This document shows positions 1-9,606 of a stretch of 64,000 nt of DNA, in pieces; the stretch's first letter is position 1, and each line of letters starts with the position of its first letter. Source of the stretch: JAEUJM01 sp964635055 (lineage in GTDB: Bacteria; Actinomycetota; Acidimicrobiia; Acidimicrobiales; DATDAH01). The stretch lies in assembly GCA_964635055.1 (NCBI GenBank), contig CAZWMT010000021.1, forward strand, positions 1 through 64,000. Reading direction: 5' to 3'. Below the pieces are notes generated by a model. That model made no database searches, was not told the DNA's origin, and saw only the letters and a list, made by a program, of their open reading frames with translations. The position numbers were made by a program, and so were the translations under genes.

Positions 1-340
1 CCGGTGGCTCAGCCAACGGTGGACCCAAACCCCACCACGCCACGGGACTCATACAGAACTACCTGAGAACCTCACGTGCCTTGGACCGTCCCACGGCACG
101 AACCCTACTCGCCGCGGTGATCAGCACCCTGGAAGCCCACTGCGAACCGCCGGCGCCTGGGTGCACCGATACTCACCAGATGCGCATTCCTCCTGGTCGC
201 CAGACCGAGGTAACACAGGAGCAGTCGGGCTGTCAGCGGATCGCGGTGGTCCTCCGCCGACGCCGCCGAGAAACGCCGTCACCGCTGCCCGGTACTCTCC
301 CAATGGCTCAAGCGGGTTCGGCGATGCAGGAGGGGGAGGC

Positions 341-3235
341 GTGAAGACCACACCGCAGCAGTTCCTCTCCCTGCTTGCGCCTGGCGCCCAAGTCATCGTC
401 CGCGATGAGGAGTGGCTGGTCCGATCGGTCGACGTTCGGGGCGTCGACGGGATGATGGTGAAGGCGATCGGCACCAGTGAGCTCGTCCGGGATCGGGAGG
501 CGACGTTCTTCACCGAGCTCGATCGGATCGAGCCGCTGAAACCGGACGAGGCGACGCTGCAGCTCGACGACACGCCAGGGTTCCGCCGCAGCCGCCTCTT
601 CATCGAGGCGCTGTTGCGCAAGACGCCGCTGCCCGCCGGCGAGACCCGCCTCGCCGTGGGACCGCTGCAGCTGCTCAACGACCTCGAGTACCAGAAGCGG
701 CCGGCGCAGATGGCGCTCGAAGCGCTGCGCCCCCGCCTGCTCATCGCCGACGCCGTCGGGCTCGGCAAGACGCTCGAGGTCGGCATCGTGCTGTCCGAGC
801 TGATCCGTCGGGGCCGGGGCGATCGCATCCTCGTCGTCACCCCCCGCCACATCCTCGAGCAGTTCCAGCACGAGCTGTGGACCCGCTTCTCCATCCCCCT
901 CATCCGCCTGGACTCCCAAGGCATCCAGCGGGTCCGCCAGAAGATCCCCTCCACCCGGAATCCGTTCACCTACTACAAGCGGGTGATCATCTCCATCGAC
1001 ACGCTGAAGCATCCCGGCCGCTACCGCCCCCTGCTCGAAGGCATCCACTGGGATGCGGTGGTCTTCGACGAGTGCCACAACCTCGTCAACAAGGGGGCAC
1101 AAACCAACGAGCTGGCCCGGGTGGTCGCCCCCCGCACCCGTGCGCTGCTGCTCACCAGCGCCACCCCCCACAACGGCGACCCCAAGTCGTTCGCCCACCT
1201 CATCGAGCTGCTCGACCCCACCGCCATCGCCGACCCCGACCATTACAAGGCCGACGACATCGCCCACCTCTTCATCCGCCGCCACAAGGCCGACGAAGAG
1301 GTGTCCGCCGAGGTCGGGTCGGACTGGGCCGAGCGCCTGCCGCCCAAGCCGGTGATGGTGTCCGCCTCCCCCGCCGAGAACGCCGTCTTCGCCGAGCTGG
1401 CAGCCACCTGGCTGCGCCCGCCCAGCGGCAAGCCGCCCACCACCGGCAAGGGCGCCCACCTCTTCCCCTACACGCTCCTCAAGGCCGCCCTCTCGTCCCA
1501 CGTCGCCCTGGCCGAGACCATCACCAACCGCCGCACCACCCTCGCCAAGGCCGCCACGACCGCCGCCACCAGCAACACCGGGGCAGGCCCGATCCTCGAG
1601 GCCCAGCAACAGGAGGACGCCGCCCTCCGACGCCTCGCCGACCTCAACGACCAGGTGAGCCACGACGACAGCGCCAAGCTCCACGCCCTCGCCGCGGTCC
1701 TCCAGGAGATCGGCGTCGGCAAGAAGTCGCCCACCCGGGCGGTCATCTTCTCCGAGCGCGTGGCCACCCTCAACTGGCTCACCGAGCGGCTCCCCCATAT
1801 GACCGGCCTCGACCCGAAGCAGATCCTGCTGATGCACGGCGGCCGCTCGGACATCCAACAGCAGGAGATCGTCGAGCAGTTCTCGCTCGAGGGCAGCGAC
1901 GCCCGCGTGCTCGTCACCGGCGACATCGCCTCAGAGGGCGTGAACCTCCACCGCCAGTGCCACCACCTCATCCACTTCGATCTGCCCTGGAGCCTCATCA
2001 CCCTCGAGCAGCGCAACGGCCGCATCGACCGCTACGGCCAGCGCCACAGCCCCGAGATCCGCGCCCTGCTGCTCGCCCCCGACAACGACGAGGTGCGAGG
2101 CGACGTCACCGTGCTGAAGAAGCTGCTCGACAAGGAGCACAACGCCCACCTCGCCCTCGGCGACGCCGCCTCGATCATGGGACTCCACTCGGTCGAGCTG
2201 GAAGAGGAGGCCATCATCAAGGCCCTCGCCGTCGAGAGCCCCGCCGAGCGCGAGGCCGCCTTCGACGAGGCCGTGCCCGACGGCCCGCCTGAGGACTCGT
2301 TCGACTTCCTCACCTTCCTGGCCGGCGAGGGACAGCACGACGCCGTGCAGGCCTACGAGTCGCCGTCGCTGTTCGACGACGACGCCGCCTTCATCCGCGA
2401 GGCCCTCTACGAGGTGTTCGACGACCCGGTGGGCGACCTCGACATCCGCGAGGAACACGAGCACCAGCTGCTGTCGCTGGTGCCGCCGCCCGATCTGGCC
2501 AAGCGGCTCGAGATCCTGCCCCAGAGCTACCTGAAGGAGCAGAAGATCACCGAGCGCCTGAAGCTGACCTCCGATCGTGAGGTCGCCGAGGAGATGCTGG
2601 CCCGGGCCCGCAGGTCGAAGACGTCGATGTGGCCGGAGGTGGGCTTCCTGTCGGGGCAGCACCCCATCCTCGACTGGCTGGTCGACAAGGTGCTGGTGCG
2701 CCTCGGCCGCAACGAGGCGCCCATCATCGTGGCCGACGTCACCGAGCCCACCTTCCTGTTGCAGGGCGTCTACTCCAACGCCGCCGGCGAGCCCACCGCG
2801 GTCGAGTGGCTGGCGGTCGACGAGCTGGGCGACGGCCGCGTCCCGGCGGTCCAGCCCATGATCGACGCCCTCGCCGCCGCCGGCGTGCGCCACGACATGG
2901 TCAACCCGACCGCTCCGATCGAGCCCGACGAGTTGAACCGGCTGCAATCGCTCGTGCCTCGGGCAGTGGAGGTCGGCCGCCAGCACATGCAGTACCGGCG
3001 GGACGACCTCACCGCCGCACTCGACGAGCGCATGGGCGTCCACACCGAGCGCCTGCGACAGTGGACCGCCAATCGGCGCGAGGTGATCGCCGAGATGGCC
3101 AACGAGCCCCGACGCATCCACGAGCAGAAACAGCTTGAAGTGCACGAGCGCGGCACTCGTGAACACATCGCCTCCCTGGCTACGGTCGGCGAGCCGCTGG
3201 TGCGGGTCATCGGGGTCCTGGTGGCAAGCAGCTGA
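341..3235 (+). CDS. drmD: SNF2-type DEAD/DEAH helicase, DrmD-like (DISARM)
   Basis: A 964-residue superfamily 2 helicase of the SNF2/RapA type, probably the DNA translocase of a DISARM-like defence system. Visible motifs: Walker A with GLGKT at residues 140-144, motif II DECH at 243-246, motif III SAT at 273-275, and motif VI QRNGRIDRYGQ starting at 557. The C-terminal third is charged and helical with no motif I recognise. I start it at the GTG at 341 because an AGGAGGGGGAGG ribosome site lies just upstream; the frame is open further upstream to 161 but that extension is low-complexity and unlike protein. Its TGA overlaps the ATG of the methyltransferase by one base, which implies translational coupling. 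In class 1 DISARM, drmD precedes drmMI in the same way. The helicase call is firm; the DrmD assignment rests on order and architecture. Confidence 0.85.
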   Translation: MKTTPQQFLSLLAPGAQVIVRDEEWLVRSVDVRGVDGMMVKAIGTSELVRDREATFFTELDRIEPLKPDEATLQLDDTPGFRRSRLFIEALLRKTPLPAGETRLAVGPLQLLNDLEYQKRPAQMALEALRPRLLIADAVGLGKTLEVGIVLSELIRRGRGDRILVVTPRHILEQFQHELWTRFSIPLIRLDSQGIQRVRQKIPSTRNPFTYYKRVIISIDTLKHPGRYRPLLEGIHWDAVVFDECHNLVNKGAQTNELARVVAPRTRALLLTSATPHNGDPKSFAHLIELLDPTAIADPDHYKADDIAHLFIRRHKADEEVSAEVGSDWAERLPPKPVMVSASPAENAVFAELAATWLRPPSGKPPTTGKGAHLFPYTLLKAALSSHVALAETITNRRTTLAKAATTAATSNTGAGPILEAQQQEDAALRRLADLNDQVSHDDSAKLHALAAVLQEIGVGKKSPTRAVIFSERVATLNWLTERLPHMTGLDPKQILLMHGGRSDIQQQEIVEQFSLEGSDARVLVTGDIASEGVNLHRQCHHLIHFDLPWSLITLEQRNGRIDRYGQRHSPEIRALLLAPDNDEVRGDVTVLKKLLDKEHNAHLALGDAASIMGLHSVELEEEAIIKALAVESPAEREAAFDEAVPDGPPEDSFDFLTFLAGEGQHDAVQAYESPSLFDDDAAFIREALYEVFDDPVGDLDIREEHEHQLLSLVPPPDLAKRLEILPQSYLKEQKITERLKLTSDREVAEEMLARARRSKTSMWPEVGFLSGQHPILDWLVDKVLVRLGRNEAPIIVADVTEPTFLLQGVYSNAAGEPTAVEWLAVDELGDGRVPAVQPMIDALAAAGVRHDMVNPTAPIEPDELNRLQSLVPRAVEVGRQHMQYRRDDLTAALDERMGVHTERLRQWTANRREVIAEMANEPRRIHEQKQLEVHERGTREHIASLATVGEPLVRVIGVLVASS

Positions 3236-6200
3236 TGGCCTTCGACAGCGTCACCAACCGCAACGAGTACTTCTCGGCCCACTACCTGGCCTCGTTGCTC
3301 CAGGCCGGGCTGAAGGACCAGCGCGACCGCTGGACCGAGCTGGAGGGTAAGGGCGAGCCCACCGCCCGCACCCGTCTGCGGTCGCTCGGCGGTCCGTTCT
3401 TCGCCGCGAGGGCCGACGCCGATGACGACATCGAGGCCCTGCGCCACCTGCACGATGCGGTGATCGGCGCTCTTGGGTTCGCCCCCGAGCGGTCCGAGCG
3501 GACGTTCGTCCGCGGCGCCGAGTCGCTCGACGTGCCCGTCGCCTCGGCCTGCGAGACCAGCACCGGGCTGCTGCTCGTCGCCATCGAGGCGGGTTTCGCC
3601 ACCGACGTCGACGCTGTGCTGGCCAAGGACGGCGCCGGCCGCCTGCTCGACCCCCCGATCAGCGGCGCCACCGCCACCGGCGCGCCCAAGCCGGCCATGC
3701 GCTCGGCGGTCGAGCTGGTCGCCCACCTCTTCGCTTGCGACGACCCGCCCCGCTACGTATTGGTGCTGGCCGGCGGCATCGTGGTGCTGGCCGACCGTCA
3801 GAAGTGGGGCGAGGGCAAGTACCTGGCCGCCAACCTCGACGACGCCCTCGGCCGCAACGACACCTCGGCCAAGGGTGAGCTCGAGACCATCGCCGGCCTG
3901 TTCAGCGCCGACGTGCTGGTGCCCGACGACGGCCAGTCCACCCTCGACGAGCTGGTCGCCGCCTCCCGAAAGCAGGCGGTGGGGGTCAGCGAGGACCTGC
4001 GCGACGGCATTCGCCTGTCGATCGAGCTACTGGCCAACGAGGTGATCGTCCAGCGCCTGGCCGCCCACCAGGGCGTCTACAACGGCGAAGTCGACCCCAA
4101 GGTGCTCACCCAGCAGTGCCTGCGCTACCTGTACCGGCTGGTCTTCCTGTTGTTCGCCGAGGCCCGCCCCGAGCTGGGCATCCTGCCCGTCGACCATCCC
4201 GAGTACGCCGAGGGCTACGGCCTCGATCGCCTGCGCGAGGTCGCCCTCACCGAGCTGCACAGCGAGCGGGCCCGCAACGGCACCCACATCCAGGAGTCGC
4301 TGGGCCTGCTATTCGAGCTGGTGAACGACGGCTACCGCCACGCGGGCGCCCAGGCGTCGATGACTTTCGACGAGGCCGAGACCCACATCGGCCTGGTGTT
4401 CGAGCCCCTCAAGAGCGAGCTGTTCTCCGAGCGGGCCACGCCGCTGCTCGATCGGGTGAAGCTGCGCAACGAGGTGCTCCAGCAGGTGCTGGCCCTGCTG
4501 ATGCTGTCGAAGGAGAAGCGCAACGCCGCCCGCGAGTTCGTCAGCTACGCCAACCTCGGCATCAACCAGCTCGGCGCCGTCTACGAGGGGTTGATGGCCT
4601 ACTCGGGCTTCTTCGCCACCGAGGACCTGTACGAGGTAGCCAAGCACGGCGACCCCCACAAGGGCTCGTGGGTCGTCCCGGTCACCGACGCCGACGACTA
4701 CCCCGACGACGTGTTCGTCACCCGCACCACCGACAACGGCGGCACCGAGCGGGTGCGCCACGCCAAGGGCGACTTCGTGTTCCGCCTGTCGGGACGCGAC
4801 CGTCAGCGCTCGGCCAGCTACTACACGCCCAAGGTGCTGACCGAGTGCGTGGTCAAGCACGCCCTGGCCGAGCTACTCGACCAGGACGACACCACCACGC
4901 CGGCCAAGGACATCCTCGACCTCACCATCTGCGAGCCCGCCCTCGGCTCCGGCGCCTTCCTCAACGAGGCCATCGACCAGCTCGCAGCCCAGTACCTGAC
5001 CCGCCGGCAGGACGAGGTGGGCGAGTCGCTCGACCCCGAGACCTATACCGTCGAGCTCCAGAAGGTGAAGGCCCACTTGGCCCTGCACCAGTGCTACGGC
5101 GTCGACCTCAACGCCACCGCCACCGAGCTAGCCGAGGTGTCGCTGTGGCTCAACGCCATGCACCCGGGCTTACAAGCGCCCTGGTTCGGCCTCCACCTAC
5201 GCCGGGGCAACAGCCTGATCGGCGCCCGCCGCGCCACCTACGCCCCCGAGAAGCTGAAGAAGGGCGCCTGGCTCAAGGCAGCGCCCACCGACCGCAAGCT
5301 GGCCGAGGGGCCCACCGCCGACGGCGAGATCCACCACTTTCTCCTGCCCGCCGACGGCTGGGGGGCCGTGACTGGCGCCAAGGAGGCCAAGGAGCTCCGC
5401 CCCGACGAGGTGGCCCGCCTCAAGGACTGGAAGAAGACCCACAAGAACCTCGACGCCCGCCAGATCGCCCGCCTGCAGGCGCTGGCCCGACGGGTTGAGT
5501 CGCTGTGGGAGCTGGCCACCCGCCGTCTGGCCATCGCCGAGAAGGACCTGCGCCGCCCCATCGAGCTGTGGAAGGGCCCCGAGCCGTCAAGGGCGGCCGG
5601 CGCCACCCGAGAGGAGCTGGAGGCGGCGCTCCTCGACCCCGACTCGGCGCTCGGCCGACTCCGCCTGGTGATGGACGCCTGGTGCTCCCTGTGGTTCTGG
5701 CCTGTAGACGGGCCGAACGGGGCGCCCAAGCCGCCGGGCGTCGGCGAGTGGCTCGACACTCTGGAGGCGATCCTCGGCACCGACCCCGGCGACGTTCCGG
5801 AGGGCCAGCTCGACCTCTTCGCAGACCTCGACACCCTGCTCGCCCGCGAGGAGCAGCTCGCCCTCGACTTCTCGATGCAGCTCACCGAGAATGTACGAGC
5901 CGAGCAACCATGGCTGGGCCAGGTCGCCGAGATCCGTGACCGGGAGGCCTTCTTCCACTGGGAACTCGAGTTCGCCCCGGTCTTCGAGCGAGGCGGCTTC
6001 GACCTTCAGGTCGGGAATCCGCCGTGGGTGCGTCCGACGTGGCAGGACGGTATTGCGCTCGCCGAGTTTGATCCTTGGTTCGGCGTTACCGAGTCAACCA
6101 ACGAGTCAGTGCATCAAGAGCGCCGACAATCGGTACTGGCTGACGCTAAGCGGATCGAAATGTACTTGGACGAGGTCACGTCCATCGTCGCGGTTCAAGT

Positions 6201-7860
6201 GTCGGTCGGGTCACCGATACTCCACCCGATCCTCACGGGCATACAGCCGAATCTCTTCATGGTCTTCATGGATCAGACTTGGCGAACCATGAATCATCGC
6301 GGGTCGACCGGCCTGCTTCATCCCGAAAGCCATTTTGCTGACTCAAACGGTGGCCCACTTAGGCGAGCCACTTACAGACGCCTGCGACGCCACTGGCAGT
6401 TTGAACACATAAGGCTCTTCTTTCGCGAGGTCGAGGACCGACACGCGTTCGGCATCAACATCTATGGCGATGATCGCTCTCCCAGCTTTCTTCAGATCGG
6501 TGCGCTTACCGTGTCGGCTGACGTCATTGAGGACTCGCTGGTGCATAATGGGGAAGGCGCGAAGCCTGGTATTCAGTACGAGTCAGGGGGTTGGGATGTC
6601 CGACCTCACGCGGCGCGCGTTATCTCAGTTGATCAAGAGGTTCTCGCCTCTTGGGCGCGCCTATACGACGAGCCCGGTACCGCTCCGACTGAGGCGCGTC
6701 TCCTGCGGCCCGTCACGCGGGATGACCTCGACGCGCTCCTGAAGCTCTCAGAGTTTCCCGTTCGCGTCTCGAACACTTCCTACCACTGGGCTTCTGGATT
6801 GCATGAGAAGAACGCCCGTCGAGCAGGCATCATCGAAAAGGTGACCCGGCGAGTATCCAGTTGGGACGACGTGATCCTACAAGGGCCACACTTCACGGTA
6901 TCCAATCCCTTCGCGAAGGAGCCCGATGAGTCCGGCGGCGGGAAGGATGACTACAGCCCTTGGGACCTTGAGTCGTTGCCGAACGACGCAATTCCGAGGA
7001 CCAACTATCAACGATCAGTTGAGCGCGACAAGTTCGACAGCTCCACAGATCAGTGGAATGGAAGATCTTCATCAAAGTACTGGCGCATCACGTGGCGAGC
7101 GATGACACAGCCCAGCTCGATGAGATCACTCCAAGCTGCACTCCTGCTCCCAGGGCCCAGTCACGTCAACAGCGCCTTCAGTCTCGCGCTCGAGACTCCT
7201 CGCAGCACAGCTACCATGGTCGGACTTTGGTCGAGTATTGTGTATGACTACATACTGAAGGTCGCGGGAGTATCTAATGTGAAGGAGTGGGCTGTTAGGA
7301 GATTGCCGTACCCGGTCACGAGCGAGACTACCAGTCCCATACTTCTCCGAACATTGCGCCTCAACTGTCTTATCGGGGAGTACGCCCCGCTATGGTACGA
7401 GCTGTTCGATCCGACCTGGCTCAACGATGACTGGACCGACCCGAGCCCTACTCAGCGTCCCCTCAACGACGTAGAGCCGACGTGGTCGATGGCGACGCCA
7501 CTGCGGACCGACTTCGACCGCCGCAAGGCGCTCATCGAGCTCGACGCCCTCGCCGCCCTGATGCTCGGGCTGTCGGCCGATCAGCTGTGCGCCATGTACC
7601 GGACGCAGTTCGCGGTGCTGCGGAAGTACGAGTTCAACATGGTGTTCGACGCCCACGGTCGCAAGATCGCCAAGGACCACCAGACCGCCGGCGTGCGCCA
7701 GGAGAAGGGTGACTGGGAGCTGGTGCAGCAGTGGCTCAAGTCTCCGGGGTCAGTCGACCTCCGCATCTACGAGCCACCGTTCTACAAGCCCGACCGCGAG
7801 AAGGAGATGCGGGTGGCCTACGAGGAGTTCGCCCGCCGCCACGGGACGGATTCCGATTAG
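3235..7860 (+). CDS. drmMI: Large N6-adenine DNA methyltransferase, DrmMI-like (DISARM)
   Basis: A 1,541-residue class I SAM-dependent DNA methyltransferase. The SAM-binding motif I reads EPALGSGAF at about 567-575 and the catalytic motif IV NPPW lies at 928-931, so about 360 residues separate them. This spacing fits large single-chain N6-adenine enzymes such as DrmMI and PglX. A block after NPPW (about residues 930-1415, bases 6030-7480) should hold the target-recognition domain; its base composition is visibly poorer in GC than the flanks, with codons rare elsewhere in the gene, which suggests domain replacement by recombination. The predicted role is to mark host DNA so that the neighbouring helicases act on unmodified DNA. 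It is coupled to the SNF2 gene by a TGATG overlap and its end overlaps the convergent downstream gene by 4 bases. Confidence 0.88.
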   Translation: MAFDSVTNRNEYFSAHYLASLLQAGLKDQRDRWTELEGKGEPTARTRLRSLGGPFFAARADADDDIEALRHLHDAVIGALGFAPERSERTFVRGAESLDVPVASACETSTGLLLVAIEAGFATDVDAVLAKDGAGRLLDPPISGATATGAPKPAMRSAVELVAHLFACDDPPRYVLVLAGGIVVLADRQKWGEGKYLAANLDDALGRNDTSAKGELETIAGLFSADVLVPDDGQSTLDELVAASRKQAVGVSEDLRDGIRLSIELLANEVIVQRLAAHQGVYNGEVDPKVLTQQCLRYLYRLVFLLFAEARPELGILPVDHPEYAEGYGLDRLREVALTELHSERARNGTHIQESLGLLFELVNDGYRHAGAQASMTFDEAETHIGLVFEPLKSELFSERATPLLDRVKLRNEVLQQVLALLMLSKEKRNAAREFVSYANLGINQLGAVYEGLMAYSGFFATEDLYEVAKHGDPHKGSWVVPVTDADDYPDDVFVTRTTDNGGTERVRHAKGDFVFRLSGRDRQRSASYYTPKVLTECVVKHALAELLDQDDTTTPAKDILDLTICEPALGSGAFLNEAIDQLAAQYLTRRQDEVGESLDPETYTVELQKVKAHLALHQCYGVDLNATATELAEVSLWLNAMHPGLQAPWFGLHLRRGNSLIGARRATYAPEKLKKGAWLKAAPTDRKLAEGPTADGEIHHFLLPADGWGAVTGAKEAKELRPDEVARLKDWKKTHKNLDARQIARLQALARRVESLWELATRRLAIAEKDLRRPIELWKGPEPSRAAGATREELEAALLDPDSALGRLRLVMDAWCSLWFWPVDGPNGAPKPPGVGEWLDTLEAILGTDPGDVPEGQLDLFADLDTLLAREEQLALDFSMQLTENVRAEQPWLGQVAEIRDREAFFHWELEFAPVFERGGFDLQVGNPPWVRPTWQDGIALAEFDPWFGVTESTNESVHQERRQSVLADAKRIEMYLDEVTSIVAVQVSVGSPILHPILTGIQPNLFMVFMDQTWRTMNHRGSTGLLHPESHFADSNGGPLRRATYRRLRRHWQFEHIRLFFREVEDRHAFGINIYGDDRSPSFLQIGALTVSADVIEDSLVHNGEGAKPGIQYESGGWDVRPHAARVISVDQEVLASWARLYDEPGTAPTEARLLRPVTRDDLDALLKLSEFPVRVSNTSYHWASGLHEKNARRAGIIEKVTRRVSSWDDVILQGPHFTVSNPFAKEPDESGGGKDDYSPWDLESLPNDAIPRTNYQRSVERDKFDSSTDQWNGRSSSKYWRITWRAMTQPSSMRSLQAALLLPGPSHVNSAFSLALETPRSTATMVGLWSSIVYDYILKVAGVSNVKEWAVRRLPYPVTSETTSPILLRTLRLNCLIGEYAPLWYELFDPTWLNDDWTDPSPTQRPLNDVEPTWSMATPLRTDFDRRKALIELDALAALMLGLSADQLCAMYRTQFAVLRKYEFNMVFDAHGRKIAKDHQTAGVRQEKGDWELVQQWLKSPGSVDLRIYEPPFYKPDREKEMRVAYEEFARRHGTDSD

Positions 7861-9086
7861 AGGTCCGTCTGTTCAAACCATACGCGATTTCGAAGGTTGT
7901 CAAGCAGCCTTTGTTCCTTCCTGGTCAACTGGGAAAAATCACGCGGACCGAGCTGAACCAGCGGTACCGCCGCCTCAGACTCACCCTGTGTAACATGGTC
8001 ATCCAGCACAGGTCTGAATGACCGCTGAATGCCGCTGAGGTACGTGAAGGCAGTCACGTCTTCCTCGGAAGATGTCGCTCCAGCCAGTCCCGCTAGGATG
8101 GCTGCCAGGGAACCAAATCGTGAGCCTTGGCCCGCCGATACTACGGCCCCGATTGAGCCAGCGCTCAGCGACGCAGCCCGGCGTCCAAACTCCTTTCGGG
8201 ATCTCTGCATCAAATCAAACCGAATTTCCTCCTTTTCGAGGGATCGCTCCTCTTGTGCCACTGCTAACTCAGATTCATCAAGGTGAGATAGTTCGACCAC
8301 ATCAGTACGCAGTTGACTTATGTACTTGCGATACTCAGAGCCATGCTCCTCACGGAAATCCATCACATCTTGCAGTGGAACTAGCCGTAGGTCGACGGAC
8401 AACGATTCAAGATCCGCCGCAAGCAAAGCCGACCGGGTAGCCGCCCCACTGGTCATGAAGCTTCTCATGAGACTGCGACCGAGCGCAACCGACTGTGAGA
8501 TCGGGACGAACTCGATATCGTCAACTTTGTACTCATTGCAAATTGCAAGCACTTGAAGAGAAATTGTCGCTGCCCAAAGCCTGAAGTCCATGCTGATGGA
8601 ATAGTCAGAATCGTCCACCGATCGATAACCCCTCCCTCGACTCAGTAGCTCATCATCCCAGCGAGCAGGTACGGCGCCAAAGGCTTGGAGCTTGGAATAC
8701 ACCCGCTTCGCCATGAGGCGAAACTCTGGAGAAAGATGTGATCCGCCTCGGGAGGAGGCCAGGAAGATCTCGTCGCGGGCGAACCAATCGCGGTTGAGTT
8801 GCTGTCCTACCGAGGTGAGGATCTCTCTCGCGCTACCGTCAGTCATATAGAGATTGAGAAGGTCCAAGAGAAGGTGCGCAGATCGGGGTGACACGACCTC
8901 TCGAGGAGTCAGGATCCGAAGTAGGTCATTGGACAGCAGGGGCTCGGCTATCCATGGCGCGGCCTCTAGCTGCCGGTTGCTCAAAGGCGCAGGCGCATAT
9001 AGCGCGACTCCGTCGAAGAGGAGGAGCGCGTTTTTGATCAAGTCAGGTCGGATGAACCGCGGACCCGGATAGAACAAGGCGAACAT
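7857..9086 (-). CDS. DUF6236-like protein inserted in the defence array
   Basis: A 409-residue protein of unknown function. Its opening, MFALFYPGPRF followed by KNALLLFDGVALYAP, resembles the start of DUF6236 proteins, where a tyrosine-rich strand is followed by a 'DG-I-A' turn. This is recall from pattern, not a search. The middle is mixed helix and a glycine/alanine-rich stretch near residues 315-350 could be a weak membrane or hairpin segment. I start it at the ATG at 9086, where this family-like opening begins; a TTG at 9101 is also possible. The gene is antisense to its neighbours, lower in GC than the methyltransferase flanks, and overlaps the methyltransferase stop by 4 bases, so it looks like a separate cargo gene caught between the two halves of the array. 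It could be a sensor, effector or an unrelated passenger. Confidence 0.6.
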   Translation of the reverse strand: MFALFYPGPRFIRPDLIKNALLLFDGVALYAPAPLSNRQLEAAPWIAEPLLSNDLLRILTPREVVSPRSAHLLLDLLNLYMTDGSAREILTSVGQQLNRDWFARDEIFLASSRGGSHLSPEFRLMAKRVYSKLQAFGAVPARWDDELLSRGRGYRSVDDSDYSISMDFRLWAATISLQVLAICNEYKVDDIEFVPISQSVALGRSLMRSFMTSGAATRSALLAADLESLSVDLRLVPLQDVMDFREEHGSEYRKYISQLRTDVVELSHLDESELAVAQEERSLEKEEIRFDLMQRSRKEFGRRAASLSAGSIGAVVSAGQGSRFGSLAAILAGLAGATSSEEDVTAFTYLSGIQRSFRPVLDDHVTQGESEAAVPLVQLGPRDFSQLTRKEQRLLDNLRNRVWFEQTDL

Positions 9087-9606
9087 GCGACGAGGGCTCA
9101 AGGCTCTACACCGGCCATGGCACTCGTTGGCTACCGACCACCGTGAAGCAAGTCTGACGGAGCTTAGCTCTTACGAGGAGGCAGGCTACGAACGATTTCG
9201 TCTCATCCGCACAAGGGGTGCCGCGATCGCAAAGGTTGATCGGCCCGGCTGTCTCGAACGGCCCATCGTCGACGCTAGAAGCAGCGACCTCGCGGTCCAT
9301 CAGCGCACCGTACTCAATGCGCGATCATTGCGCCGTGTTTCATCGACTGTTTCATCCCGTCGCCGAGTCAGACGGTCGGCCATCGGCCCGTATGTGGCTC
9401 AGCGTTCCGGTCTTCGGTTCGCTCGGTTTCTGCCGAAGCTCGCCTGACACTCCGCAACGGCTAACTTACCGAGGGCGCAGACGTACAGGCGTCCGTCGCG
9501 CACCTATGGCTGAGAAGGGCTTGGACACCCGCACCCTCGTGGTCCCCCACCGACGAGCATCCGACAGGCTGCGAGGTGCTGTCGGCCCCCCGGAGGGCCG
9601 CCCCCA
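9087..9606. promoter_or_regulatory. Divergent intergenic region, probable promoters
   Basis: About 520 bases separate the minus-strand DUF6236-like gene from the plus-strand YprA helicase, so promoters for both should lie here. The stretch is lower in GC than the helicase gene. I see a short direct repeat, 'gtttcatcg' and 'gtttcatcc' near 9339-9360, but no convincing -35/-10 pair. A GGAGGG at about 9592-9597 could be the ribosome site for the ATG at 9607. No gene-like reading frame is evident. Confidence 0.35.

Noticed and set aside
1..340. Frame from the left edge reading LIQNYLRTSRALDR and onward to about 170
   Set aside because: It could be the tail of a gene before the window, but it has no recognisable motif and drifts into low-complexity sequence. 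I see nothing else in the first 340 bases.
161..340. Upstream extension of the SNF2 helicase to a GTG at 161
   Set aside because: The extra 60 residues are low complexity and the strong ribosome site lies directly before 341.
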